From contig NW_026515439.1 of the NCBI RefSeq assembly GCF_014898815.1, forward strand, positions 1 through 64,000: DNA of 64,000 bases. Reading direction: 5' to 3'. This document shows positions 1 to 13,232 of this stretch, piece after piece. The position numbers and the translations under genes are program-made. The notes under the pieces were generated by a model that searched no databases, had not been told where the DNA came from, and saw nothing but the letters and a program-made list of their open reading frames with translations. This DNA is from Panonychus citri (taxonomy: Eukaryota; Arthropoda; Arachnida; Trombidiformes; Tetranychidae). How positions within the stretch are numbered: the first letter of the stretch is position 1; each line of letters opens with the position of its first letter.

Positions 1-619
1 GTTACTCCTCTGGTGGTTCTTTTGGTTAACGTTGGAACAATTGGAAACTTTATTTTTTTATTTTCTCAATTTAAATTAATTTAGTTGATTTGTTTTCGTT
101 AGTAATTAATTTTTTTTGTAGGCTTTTTCTTCCTGGTTTGATGATTATTGAGAAATTTATTTTTATCATTTGAAAAGATCATCATAACCTTGAGATTTTC
201 CTTGTTGTGAATGTGTAATGCAAGTGGTTTAATTGTCAAATCTTCCAGTTTGTTACTCATCTTCAGTTCCCTTTGCAAAGGCGTTGTAATTTTGCTCTGT
301 TTATAATTAATTCTATATTGCAATTATCTCCCTGAATCATCACTGAATTTCTTGCTTCTCCATCTGGATTGGAATTCTCCTATTTCACTTGTAAATTCTT
401 CAATAAATCAATTTGCAAGAGAAATTCTATTTGTTTTTGCTTCTCTTCTACCAAAAATTCCATCAACTGCCAACTCTCAGTTTTTTTCTCTTTGGAACAT
501 TTATTGAGAATTTAAACCTGATCCTGTTTTCTATTTTTTTTTGCCCCACGGACCTAAATTATTAAAACTATTCTACTTGACCTGTTGTATTGTTTTACTC
601 TTTTGTCCTTGGTATCATC
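1..619. other. Left-edge flank, no confident gene
   Basis: AT-rich sequence upstream of the Flower-like gene. On the plus strand, frame 3 at positions 3-29 reads a short Gly/Ser-rich stretch (YSSGGSFG) ending in TAA. This could be the last codons of a gene that lies mostly outside the window, but nine codons cannot prove it. The rest is T-rich and carries stops in all frames; it probably holds the 5' UTR and promoter of the next gene. Confidence 0.4.
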
Positions 620-1075
620 ATGATGGGATCAGAAAGTCAACAAGGAGTACCTGCTGAATGGTGGGTCGTTTCTTGGAGAAATCAAATTGTTACTGGTTTG
701 TCGTTACTCCAAGTTGTCTTTGGGATAATTACCTCTCTCAGTCTTTTCTCTTTTATTGCCTGTGTACCTACTGGACTTTCACTTGTTTTCGGAGCAATTG
801 TTGTCCTTTCTATCGAGGCTCCTGCTTTTGTCTCTTTCATCCGTTTCGCTCAACCTATTACAGCATTTTTCGAGGCAAAACCTTTGTGGATTAAAGTTGT
901 CACCTACGCGGGATTAGCCATTTTACCTTGTCTATTTGGCTGTTATGGACCATTCTTTTTCTTTGGCTTCTTTTGTGCTCTCGGAACCACTGCAATTTAT
1001 GGTGTAATACTGATTGGACAGAAAGCTAATCAAGATGACATGAGATTCCAAGCTGGTGGATTCTCACCAGCTTAG
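620..1075 (+). CDS. flower: Flower-like synaptic-vesicle/endocytosis membrane protein
   Basis: A single-exon protein of about 152 residues with four hydrophobic segments. The second half carries the family signature: EAP near residue 75, a KPLW stretch, then Gly/Phe-rich membrane helices and a terminal GQKANQDDMR that parallels the G-K-KA-x-x-DMR ending of Flower proteins. Flower is a small tetraspan vesicle protein linked to calcium-dependent endocytosis and, in Drosophila, to cell competition. Start chosen at the first in-frame ATG (620), with a second Met directly after it; a longer reading frame opens at 590 without ATG. The C-terminal tail after the DMR motif is short, as in short isoforms. 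An upstream non-coding exon is possible. Family call is from motif recognition. Confidence 0.72.
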   Translation: MMGSESQQGVPAEWWVVSWRNQIVTGLSLLQVVFGIITSLSLFSFIACVPTGLSLVFGAIVVLSIEAPAFVSFIRFAQPITAFFEAKPLWIKVVTYAGLAILPCLFGCYGPFFFFGFFCALGTTAIYGVILIGQKANQDDMRFQAGGFSPA

Positions 1076-2803
1076 ACCTGGCATCAAATTCAACTCCAAT
1101 CTCATTTCATGTTCATATATTTATATCCTTCAGAAAGAGAGAGAGAGAATCTTATCTCAATATTTATCAAAACACACCTCTAATTAACACTTCTCTCTCA
1201 TTCGTCATCATATAGTTGCCTTGAAAGGCGAAATGTTTAGACTAATGGCCACCCGATAAACTCTGATCCTGAAACTTATTGAAAAAGAAAAGACCAAAAT
1301 TATCCCATTTCGAGCTCATCGATTTCCACCTGTTGAACAACCTGTTGTATCTTTGATAATCATCGTCATTTAACTTTGGAATTGTCAATCAATTTACCAA
1401 TCTCACCTGAATCATTTTTCTGAATCTTCCACTATTCCATTTCCTGATGAGCTGTCTGACTTTTGTTGTTTTCTCCAGAAAGATATGAGATCATGTTCTT
1501 GTTATTACATTTTTTTTTCTCCTTCAATCACATAAGGAAACACATATATTCCATATTTAAAGTATTTACCCAATTCGATCAATTCTCCGTTCAACTAATC
1601 GATTGCTTCATCATGGCTACTCCAAATTCCATGTTAAAAAATGAATTAACCAAAGCGACTTAATCGTTGAAATTACATTTACCTCCAAAAGAAAATCATT
1701 ATTACCTGTGCCTTTGGATGGGGATACAAAAATCATCATCATCTTGTTTGATGATTAAACCAATTTCTAGGATAAAAAAAACATTACTTCTGATGATTGT
1801 AATGATTCCAGTTTAACTCTCATATTTATCACTCAACCATAAACAAATCAAATTAACCACCACAACTACATTGGGATCATGTTTATATCACCTTAATAAT
1901 GATAATCTTAAATTGCTATCAAATTGCAACTGAAGCCATTTAACGAATTGTTTCCTTTAAAGTTAATAATTTGATCCAAACATGTTATTATACATTATCG
2001 AAGACAACAATTTAATGGACGAACAACAATCAAGCCTCCATCAATTACCATCTCTATAATTTAATTGTTAACAAAAAATCGTCAAAGTTAATCATCTTTT
2101 CCTTTGGAAATGAAGTAAAAAACTCTTGGTTGATTACTATTAATAACATTGCCGGAATCAAGATCAATTAACTTGAACAATCGTTATGACACTAAATTGA
2201 CGACCAAACAATCAACTGTTTTTCCAACAATTTATTAATCATCCATTCTAATTGTAACATGAAAAAAGTGCAATTTAATATAATGCAAATCAGAAGCTTA
2301 AACCATTAAACAAATTAAGCCAATGAAAATTGAATTTTATGTTTTGTTTTTAAAAGCAATTAGATTAATTAATTTATGATTAGATAATCTCAGTTCTTGT
2401 GCTCTAACCAATTAATTTAAATTTCATTATTTAGGTTTTCAAGCTCCAGTTGAACCAATATCACTTAATTGTGTTTAGCTAATCAATGAAAATCCAATCT
2501 AATCATTGAATCCAATTGACGGAAAGGTTTTCATTGTAATTGATTGTTTGGGAAAAAACAACAACTTTGAAATTAATTGTTGATCAATTAAATTATACAA
2601 TCAATAATAACAATCAAAGATGATAATGGGAATACAATTGATACAAATTAATAACCAATATCTAATTGACACAGAAAAATTAACGATAGTTAATCAGAAA
2701 ATCAGTGAAAAAACAGATTGGATATATAAACGTAAGTTAATTGCTGAGATCACATTGAATTAAATTGAACTTGAATAAGTTACGAGTTAATTGTTGACTA
2801 AAT
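1076..2803. other. Intergenic region, 3' UTR and upstream region of the esterase
   Basis: No convincing reading frame. Contains a short GA run near 1135-1150, probably in the Flower 3' UTR, then AT-rich sequence with many TAATTG/CAATTA-type words, a texture repeated in all intergenic regions of this window. Confidence 0.6.
2723..2729 (+). promoter_or_regulatory. TATA box of the carboxylesterase gene
   Basis: TATATAA lies 75 bp upstream of the esterase ATG at 2804. It is the best core-promoter match before this gene and leaves room for a 5' UTR of roughly 45-50 bases. Position and sequence are seen; use as a promoter is inferred. Confidence 0.45.
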
Positions 2804-4522
<1,719 letters not shown>

Positions 4523-4791
4523 TCATTCAAATTGTCCAAAGAATATATTTAATCCAATCCAATAAAATAATCTAAATGTAGATAATTATGATTATCAATC
4601 CAAATCATATGGTCTTCATTTCTGTTTGTATCTCAATCTCCTTCTTGTTGTCTTTCAAATCTAAATAAGAGAGAGAGAGAGAAAGAGAATTAAATTTAAA
4701 TTAATAAACAAGAATTGGAAGTCAATTGATTGTTATTAAAGTGAATTTACATCTATAAATAGTGTAAACAATTAAAAGGTGAGAGGAAAAT

Positions 4792-5734
<943 letters not shown>

Positions 5735-7051
5735 TTAACTTGAATCTACTCAATCTATCTTTCTTAAATTGTCTTCACTTATCCAGGATCAATTTAAACA
5801 TCTCCAACAATTTAATCCATCCTAACAATTAAAGAATTGATTTCATCTTCAGTAAACTCAATCAATTGGCAATGTTTCACTTTCGTAGTTAACCAAACCG
5901 ACCAAATTGAATTTTGATTTTTCGGGCAACAAAACAATTACCAATAATAGAAACACTTATCAAGTTAGAAATTTAATTTTCTCATCATTGGTTAAGAATG
6001 AAGAGAAAAAAAAATTCTCGTAATCAACTAATTTCCATGTTGATCCAAAATGATCAACTGATTGTTTGTGTTCAATTAGATTTAACAACAAGTTACATCA
6101 AAGGAATTGTTGATTTACCCTTTTCTTTTTCACACTTAATTTTTTATTGATTGTTTGCAATCGACCATGAATTATGCTGTGGATTTGCTAATAATAAGAA
6201 ATAATTAGACAACAAGGTTAATTTTATTTCTTCCATTAGATTTTAAATGAGACAAAAAGAGAAAGAGAAAAAAAGAAAGAGAAGAAAAAAAAATAGAAAG
6301 AGAAAATTAAATTCTCTTAGTAGGAAAAACAACCAAGAAGAAATGAAAACATTTCCATTTAGCTCAGTGTTCACCTCTAATCATTTAACTAATTATCATC
6401 AATTATCACCATCACCATGTTTATTATCAGTTCAACTAATTCAGTGTCCACAATAATTAAACATTTAGTTAGTTAATTGATACTAATTGTCTTGGATAAA
6501 CCAGAAAACAAAAACAATAACATTGTCTCTTTGAAAAGGTGATTTGTTATTTTCTAAATTGTGAATTATTATTTTAGAATAATTTTTTTTTTCCAAAACA
6601 ATTTAACTTCACCTTTAAACCATTGGATTCTAATTAAGATTAAATTAATCGACAATTAGATTAGTTCCAAAGAAAAGAAACCAAAGTGATCCACCAAAAA
6701 GAACGTGTTTTCTTTTTTTCTTTTTCTATATTACTCTGGATGTTTTTCTGATCTCATTTAAAAAAATTCTACAATTTAATTGATCTTGTTATCCCTGTTC
6801 TTCTAATTGTGGATTAATTTTTCATCTTCAATATTACCTCTCATCTTTAATTGTTTCATATTCTATTTGGATGATTATTTGACTGAAACTGAATTTACTT
6901 TGAATCTCATCTTTGAAGCGAAACCACTGGACAGATACAACAATGATGTCATTAAATTCTGTGGATAAGATTAACCATTTCAATTGTTTATCGGTTGTAA
7001 TTTACTTTCTTTTAATTGTATTTGGTTTCCTGTAACTATTTCATATCGAAA
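5735..7051. other. Intergenic region between HINT and the ARMC10-like gene
   Basis: AT-rich; holds a purine-rich tract at 6247-6310 (AGAAA/AAAAAG words) and no protein-like frame. The last 200 bp are presumably the 5' region of the ARMC10-like gene. Confidence 0.55.
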
Positions 7052-8431
7052 ATGGATCTACATGATAATGCGAAAAAAGTAGTTGTATGTTCAGCATTAT
7101 TTGCTGGATTCGCTTACTTTAGCTTATCGGTTCTTCGTAATGTCTTCTCACCTTCAAAGGATCAATCATCGTCTACGAATAACAATAATAACAATAATAA
7201 AAATGGCCGAAAGTCAAGTCAATGTGTTCAAACGGAAGTTTCGGTTCCCATTAAAGAGGACAAAAGATGGTACAAATTACCTCCCGAAATGTGGGGTCCA
7301 TGGGCTAAAACAATCCAAGATCGTATCAAGGAGCTTAATCTACAATCAACGGCAAATAATGTTATCTTTAGATCACCAGGTCGAATTCAATCAATTACCA
7401 CCAATGGTACCAGTTTAAGTTCCCATAATACACCGAGAAATTCACCAAGATGCCGAAGTCCGAACAATTTATCTAAGGAAAATAGTTTGAGCCGATCGGT
7501 TGACAATTTATCAAAAGACAATAACAATCATTTACACCAAGGTGACCATTTGATTGATGGACCAATAATTAAACCACCAAGTGAAATAGAAATGATTAAT
7601 TATAAGAAAATATTGGACAAATTGTTTGGTCAAAAGAATCCCAATTTATCCCAACAAGAGGCCAGTGTCCTTGGGATGTTATTAATGTGTGATGATGATG
7701 AGGTTCTGGTTAAAACACTAACGGTGATTGCTGATTGTGCGGTTTTCACACCAAATATCAATGTAATCTGTGATTCCGGTTGTTTAGTTATGTTATTACA
7801 TTTACTTAATTCTAGTACAATTCCGGCCGTAATTGCCTCGACAACTCAAGCGATCGGTAATTTGGCAAACGGTGAACGATCACAAGAATTAATGAGACCA
7901 TTTATCATTCCATTAATGGATAAATTGAAAACTGCATCACATTTACAATTAACTTGGTCATTAATTGCACTTGCCAATTTAGCTCATCGTGATTCTAATC
8001 ATATCGATTTTCTTGATCATCTAAATGAATTAATTGTTCTCATTGAAAAGGGTTGTACTCGTGTTCAATTACAATCTCTTAAAATTTTGGTTAATCTTTC
8101 ATGTAATCAAAATTCAATTGTTTACCTGTTGGCTGCTAGATGTCCGGTTAACCTTTACAATTTACTAATTCCAACAACTGATGAGGAAATTTTAATAAGA
8201 TTATGTTCATTTATCAGTAATCTGGTTGAATCTGTTTTTCGACGTTCAATTAAACACACTCATCTTCCAACGATTAATAAAGTGGCCTCACCGGAAACAC
8301 TTTACTCTGGATTATTTGGTGTTCAAGCGGTGGAAACAATTAAAGAAAAATTGAAAACACTTTCCCGTTATCCCAATGAAAATATTGTTTCTAGTGTCCA
8401 AAAGATAGAGAAAAAATTAATCCTACTTTAG
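7052..8431 (+). CDS. ARMC10/ARMCX-like armadillo-repeat protein with N-terminal membrane anchor
   Basis: An intronless gene for 459 residues. A single N-terminal hydrophobic helix (about residues 9-32) precedes a low-complexity Ser/Asn linker with a poly-Asn run near residue 50, a region with PPEMWGPW, and from about residue 180 a series of armadillo-type helical repeats (SVLGMLLMCDDDEVLVKTL, IASTTQAIGNLA, LTWSLIALANLA, LQSLKILVNLSC). The last two repeats and the ending match the layout of ARMC10 and the mammalian ARMCX proteins, which sit in the mitochondrial outer membrane and affect mitochondrial transport and dynamics. Start set at the ATG at 7052; the open frame begins earlier without ATG. 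Function in this organism is inferred from family. Confidence 0.65.
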   Translation: MDLHDNAKKVVVCSALFAGFAYFSLSVLRNVFSPSKDQSSSTNNNNNNNKNGRKSSQCVQTEVSVPIKEDKRWYKLPPEMWGPWAKTIQDRIKELNLQSTANNVIFRSPGRIQSITTNGTSLSSHNTPRNSPRCRSPNNLSKENSLSRSVDNLSKDNNNHLHQGDHLIDGPIIKPPSEIEMINYKKILDKLFGQKNPNLSQQEASVLGMLLMCDDDEVLVKTLTVIADCAVFTPNINVICDSGCLVMLLHLLNSSTIPAVIASTTQAIGNLANGERSQELMRPFIIPLMDKLKTASHLQLTWSLIALANLAHRDSNHIDFLDHLNELIVLIEKGCTRVQLQSLKILVNLSCNQNSIVYLLAARCPVNLYNLLIPTTDEEILIRLCSFISNLVESVFRRSIKHTHLPTINKVASPETLYSGLFGVQAVETIKEKLKTLSRYPNENIVSSVQKIEKKLILL

Positions 8432-8866
8432 ATTTACTTAAATTGTCACGAGATTTACATTTAATCGAGTTTTTTTTTGTCCAAACAATTAATGTTTACC
8501 TAATTTGATGAGTTCTTTCACCTAATTTATTTTTGTGATTCTTGGTCGTTATTTTGATTTTTCTTTAATCAATCTGATTTCTTGGCAAATGATCTTCTCT
8601 TTAATCCGATTGTAATTATTTTTTGTCGACAAAATTTTCGATTAATCAGAGAAATTAACGATCAAAACTCTCTTTTCTCTGATTTGAGATTCAATTGATT
8701 GTCTCAAGACTGAAACTTGTGAAGATTGTGCCAAGGCTGAGGAATAAACAATTCCTTTTGCTAATCATCTTTCATTTTCTATAAATTGTTAAAATTAATC
8801 AAGTGTGTACTGAGAAAATAATAAATTTTTCCTTTAATTAACTGTATACATATTTTCACATTACAT
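8432..8866. other. Convergent intergenic region
   Basis: 3' flanks of the ARMC10-like gene (plus) and CNEP1R1 (minus). AT-rich, no reading frame of note; AATAAA near 8743 on the plus strand and AATAAA-type words in both orientations are compatible with polyadenylation. Confidence 0.5.
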
Positions 8867-9440
8867 TTACCATAATTTGGGTTTCGGTCTTGGCTTTAAA
8901 ACAAGTCGACCATGATCATCGCAGGTCATGTTAAAATCAGACAAAACTTGACGAGCTCTTGCCATTATCCTATGGACAATCAAAAGAAAACAAATGACAA
9001 TAATTAAGGATAATCAATTTCAAATCATTTAATCCGATTAACGGTTAAAAATGATACTTACACTTGAGGTGAGATGACTTTCTTATGAATACTAGTAAGA
9101 GCAAATAAGAGTATCAATATGATGGCATTAATTGTGAAGAAAGGATGATTTAGCAGTGATTGTAACAATGAGATTCTTGAAGTTAATGGATCAGTTAACC
9201 ATTGGAAAGCTCCATAAGTAGTGAAAGCAGTTGTAAAAGCTAAAGCTAATCGATATTTTCTCGTATCCGAATTCATACCATTGACAATCTCTTGTAATCT
9301 TCTTTCAAACGCCTTCAAATCTAAAAAGAAAACAACGAAATAATAGAAGAAAAAAGAGTCAAATAAAATAGAATAGAATTTAAATTAACAAAAAAAAAAG
9401 AACACTAATTACCTTCACAAGATGTTTTCTCCAATGACAT
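8867..9440 (-). CDS. CNEP1R1: Nuclear envelope phosphatase-regulatory subunit 1 (TMEM188)
   Basis: Three exons on the minus strand: 9413-9440, 9062-9320 and 8867-8969, total 390 nt, 129 residues, with matching phases (1 then 2). Conserved blocks: [13 protein letters not shown] at the N-terminus, [17 protein letters not shown], the second membrane helix, IHKKVISP and the C-terminal [14 protein letters not shown]. The protein has two membrane helices and partners the CTDNEP1/Dullard phosphatase at the nuclear envelope, which dephosphorylates lipin and so controls phosphatidate use. Human protein is about 125 residues, so length fits. Both small outer exons are too short to show as open frames and were placed by splice sites and homology. 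Confidence 0.93.
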
Positions 9441-10763
9441 TGTGATAAAATATTGACCAATAATTTAAACTAAATTACAGTTGTCTCTGTGTCGATGTTG
9501 TCAAAAGTCAATTTAACCTCCTAAAGGATTAGCACCATCCAGACAAATCAATAGATTAAATTAAGACACAATTAGTTGATACAATTGCGATAAAAAAATA
9601 TTCCAAAACTAGAATAGAATAAAATAATTGAGTTAATTAAATCGGCAAGGAAAATAATGAAAAAGAGGAAGAAAATAAAATTAACAATTTGTTTACTTTT
9701 GGAACAAACTAAATCTAAGCCATGTGAGTTTCTTTTTTCGGCTAAGCCTTTTCTTTTCTTTTCTATTATCGGCTGATAATTCGGCTTAGAGGTTTTTTTA
9801 ATTTTCGTTTTCAATTAAAAGAAAAGAAAATTTTTTTCCAACTGTTGTTGTTATCAAGTTCTTTTATTTACTCAATTATTCTTATTTATCTTTCCAATAA
9901 GTTGATTGATGGAAAGATGATGATGAAGATGAAATAGAAGAAGAAGAAGAAGAAAAAAATGAAACAAAAAGAGAAATTGGTGAGAGAGAAAGAGAGAGAG
10001 AGAAACTATTTTAAGTTCTCTTTTATTTAGGTTAAGGAGTTAACGTCCTGGTCTCTCTCCGTGTGTTGGATCAAAATGGCCTGTCCACTCTTGTCTAACG
10101 GGTTCCAGTTTCGATGATTAAATAATCAAAATCCCGATAAAGAATGGAAAATGATTTGTGTGTGTTAAATGATTAGTTAGATGATTGGAGTTGAATTATT
10201 GTTGATGAGAAAATGGTGGCTACTCTCTTTCTCTAGCCAATATTTGATTCATTGTTTTTTTTTCTCCTTCTCTTTCATCGTTTCCATTTTCATTTGATTC
10301 TCTTTTTAATTTTTGTTTAATTGTGTTCTATTGTAAACATACAATCTAAATTGTGATTTAGTCTCGCAATTGTGTTCATCGTCATCATTTTCTCAGTATC
10401 GCCGATTGTGATCTTCTTGTAACCTTTTCTCTATTTATTTCTCATCTTGCCTGTTTCATGTTCTCGGAATTGAGAGTTAATTTACTCAATTAACTTGTTT
10501 TTCTATTGTTAATTTTTCCTCTTTTTTTTCCATCAATTTAATTGATGTCCCTAGATGATTTACCTGATCTTCTAAAGTTACTAATTACTCATCAAGTATT
10601 TTCTCATCTTATCCTTTCAATTCATCATCTAAATTTGGAATCTTCAATTTGATTGAGATTTGACAAATTGGTTTTGTCAACTTTGGATTCCTCTCTTTTT
10701 GTCGTTGTTTTATTGCTTAAAGTTTATTATTTTTTGTTGTTGTTTCATTGGAATTGTTTGAAA
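9441..10763. promoter_or_regulatory. Head-to-head intergenic region, CNEP1R1 / TMEM135
   Basis: Divergent genes separated by 1.3 kb. Contains a GAA/GA-rich purine block at about 9915-10005 with GATGATGAA and GAGAGAGA runs, then T-rich sequence up to the TMEM135 start. It must hold the promoters of both genes; no individual site is convincing. Confidence 0.4.
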
Positions 10764-12220
10764 ATGCCTTCGATACTTAGTAAATTGTTACCTTTTCCTG
10801 ATATGGTTTTACAGTTTAATTGTTACGAGGTTGGACATACTTGGACACCATTTTGTTCCCGTGCAGCTCTTGACATTGGTGGTTCGGTTTTTTTTGAAGG
10901 ACTTAAAATGTACACTGGTGTTTACCTGTTTGGTCAATTGTTGGCTCGTCGTTATGATTATAAATCGTTCCGGGAAACAGTTAAATCAATTTTACGTTCA
11001 TCAACATTCCTTGGTTTTAATGCTTTCGCAGTTCTCTGTCTATTTTGCTTCAGCTACAGATCCTTGGGTAAACTTTATCTCTCACTAATTGGTCATGTTC
11101 CCTCAATTATTGGTAGTTACATGGCGATACACCTTGAGAAACCATCTCGAAGAGGACCATTGGCCTTTTATGTCGCTAATATTGCTGCTGAAACTTTATT
11201 CTCAATCGCAGTTTCAATCGTATTATCAAACCAATCAAAAATGGTGAAGTTGTTTTATTTGCATTAAGCACTGGAATTCTGGTTTATTTTATCAAGAAAA
11301 ATGGTATTGGACATGACATGATCTCAACAATTCTTAAATCAATCATTGGTAAAGATGAATTGGCTCGAAACAAACCGTTAACAATTGAACGTAAAAGTGA
11401 TGAAAAATGTGAGGAAAAATTTGATTCTACAAAATCAACTCTTTCATCATCTCGAATAAATTCTGGTTGCAATGATAAACTTTCCAAATCAAATTCAATT
11501 CGTTCTCTACTTGTTAAAACTGTCAATGGATTATCTTCATTTCTCTTTAAAAATCATCCATCTTGTCCTCATTCATCTTCTTGTCTTCGCTATTCAATTA
11601 CCACTTTTCTCCAACGATTTCTCATCGGTTGGACTGGAATCTCAATCATACCGACAATCTTACGATCACCATCATCATTAACCTCAATGTCAAGTTTAAC
11701 CAAAGGTCTTAAAGATCGGAAAAATATCAACTTTGGCCTTTTCTTGGGTCTCTTTTCATCAACCTTCAAAGCTTGTAGTTGTCTTTTACGATGGTGGGAC
11801 AATTCATCTAAACACTGGCACGGAACTGTGGCCGGTATGATTGCTGGATCGTCGATGGCCTTATATCCAAGTAAAACAATTGCTCAATACATTTTCTGGA
11901 AAATGATGGAAACACTTTTCTGGGAAAATGTTTCCACCGGTAAAATTAAACACTCGGAAACAATTATATGTTTAACTTACGCTCTTGCCTGTTCTCAATT
12001 GTTTTATGTCGCTGTTATTTGTCCATCTCATTTACGTCCCAGTTACATGAAATTTTTAGATCGATTTACTCATCAATGTTTACGTCTTCTCAATCGTAAT
12101 GTTATCGACCTATTTGGAACCAATTCTTCCGCTGGGTTTAAAACTTTTCTCCCTGATTTTGATCTCAAATATACAAGTAGACAATTCCAAGAATCAGTTC
12201 TTGTCTGGACGATACAATAA
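10764..12220 (+). CDS. TMEM135: TMEM135-family peroxisomal/mitochondrial membrane protein
   Basis: Single exon, about 485 residues. The N-terminus has the cysteine-rich TMEM135 motif FNCYEVGHTWTPFCSRAALD, followed by FEGLKMY, EKPSRRGPLAFYVANIAAETLF, and in the C-terminal half SCLLRWWDN, HGTVAGMIAGSSMALYPS, the LRPSYMKFLDR block and NVIDLFGTNSS. TMEM135 is a multi-pass protein with Tim17-like repeats linked to peroxisome metabolism, mitochondrial dynamics and lipid storage. The frame shifts once near 11240, in an A-run (tcaaaaatgg): upstream part ends at 11267, and the downstream part continues in another frame with full homology. A one-base error in the A-run explains it. Start at 10764 puts the family N-terminus close to the Met. 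Confidence 0.88.
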
Positions 12221-13232
12221 TTCACCACTCAATTAGTAAAGGAAAAGTTTAACGATTAACTTGAACAATTAGGATAAAATTGCAAACTGTGATATCTTAA
12301 TCAAGTTTTTTCTCTCTCTCTCTCCTTCCTTAACAATCAAATTTATTTAGTTCAAATTTATTGCTATGGTTAACTACTATTGACAAACAAAATTTACTTT
12401 ACTCTTGATGTATTTTGTTTACTTCAATTCATTTACTTAAATCATTCAAGTTGCTGATGATTGTACAATTTGGCTAATTGAATATAAAACTGGATCTTGA
12501 AACTGGTTCAATGATTAACTACTTCAGAAAAATTTAATTACTTGACATGGAAAGAGAGAGAAAGAGAGAGTTTGGAACTGGAATCAATTGTGATCTACCA
12601 TCATTCATATGAATCATTACGATAATCACCTTAATGAGGAAATTTGGACATCATTTTGTTCATCATCACAATATAAATTGTCTGATTAATCATCAATTTA
12701 ACTTCCTGTACAATTAGTTTCCAATTTTCCTCATCATGAAAAAATCAATCACAATCAACGACGATCAAAACAATTATTACAATTTACGATATGAAGATTT
12801 CCTTCATCTCATAGAGATTGAAACAATTTTCACGTCAATTAAGTTAAATCTTAAATCAATTATAAAAATTAATTAATTTTGTCATTTTTTCGATGAAAAA
12901 CAAAACAACAACAACAAACTCGAAATTAATATTAATACAACAATCTATTTCTCCTGAAATTTTCCATTGCTATATTTTTGATACAATTTAAATTGCAATT
13001 TGTATAATTAAATAATTTTCCATTAATCAAATGAAACTCTATCAACAATTAATTAATTTTTCCAATTTAAATTTAGAACTAAAAAGATTGATTATTATGA
13101 GACGTTCCCTAAATGTACACGTGAGAAAAAAAATTTTTCAGAATTTGTGACAATACGTTTTGTTTTTTAATCTAATTAATTTAATTAATTTAATTGTGTT
13201 TATTCTAATTGTTTTGATTAAACAATTTCATC
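12221..13232. other. Intergenic region TMEM135 / eIF3c
   Basis: Very AT-rich (long AATTAATTT-type stretches at 12840-13200), with short CT run at 12308-12325 and GA run at 12550-12570. No coding signal. The final 100 bases form the eIF3c 5' leader. Confidence 0.5.

Noticed and set aside
99..323. 74-codon minus-strand frame rich in Lys/Asn
   Set aside because: No ATG-start context, Lys/Asn composition of AT-rich non-coding DNA, no domain.
6247..6456. Plus-strand frame of Lys/Arg repeats
   Set aside because: Translation of a purine-rich tract; the remainder shows no protein-like pattern.
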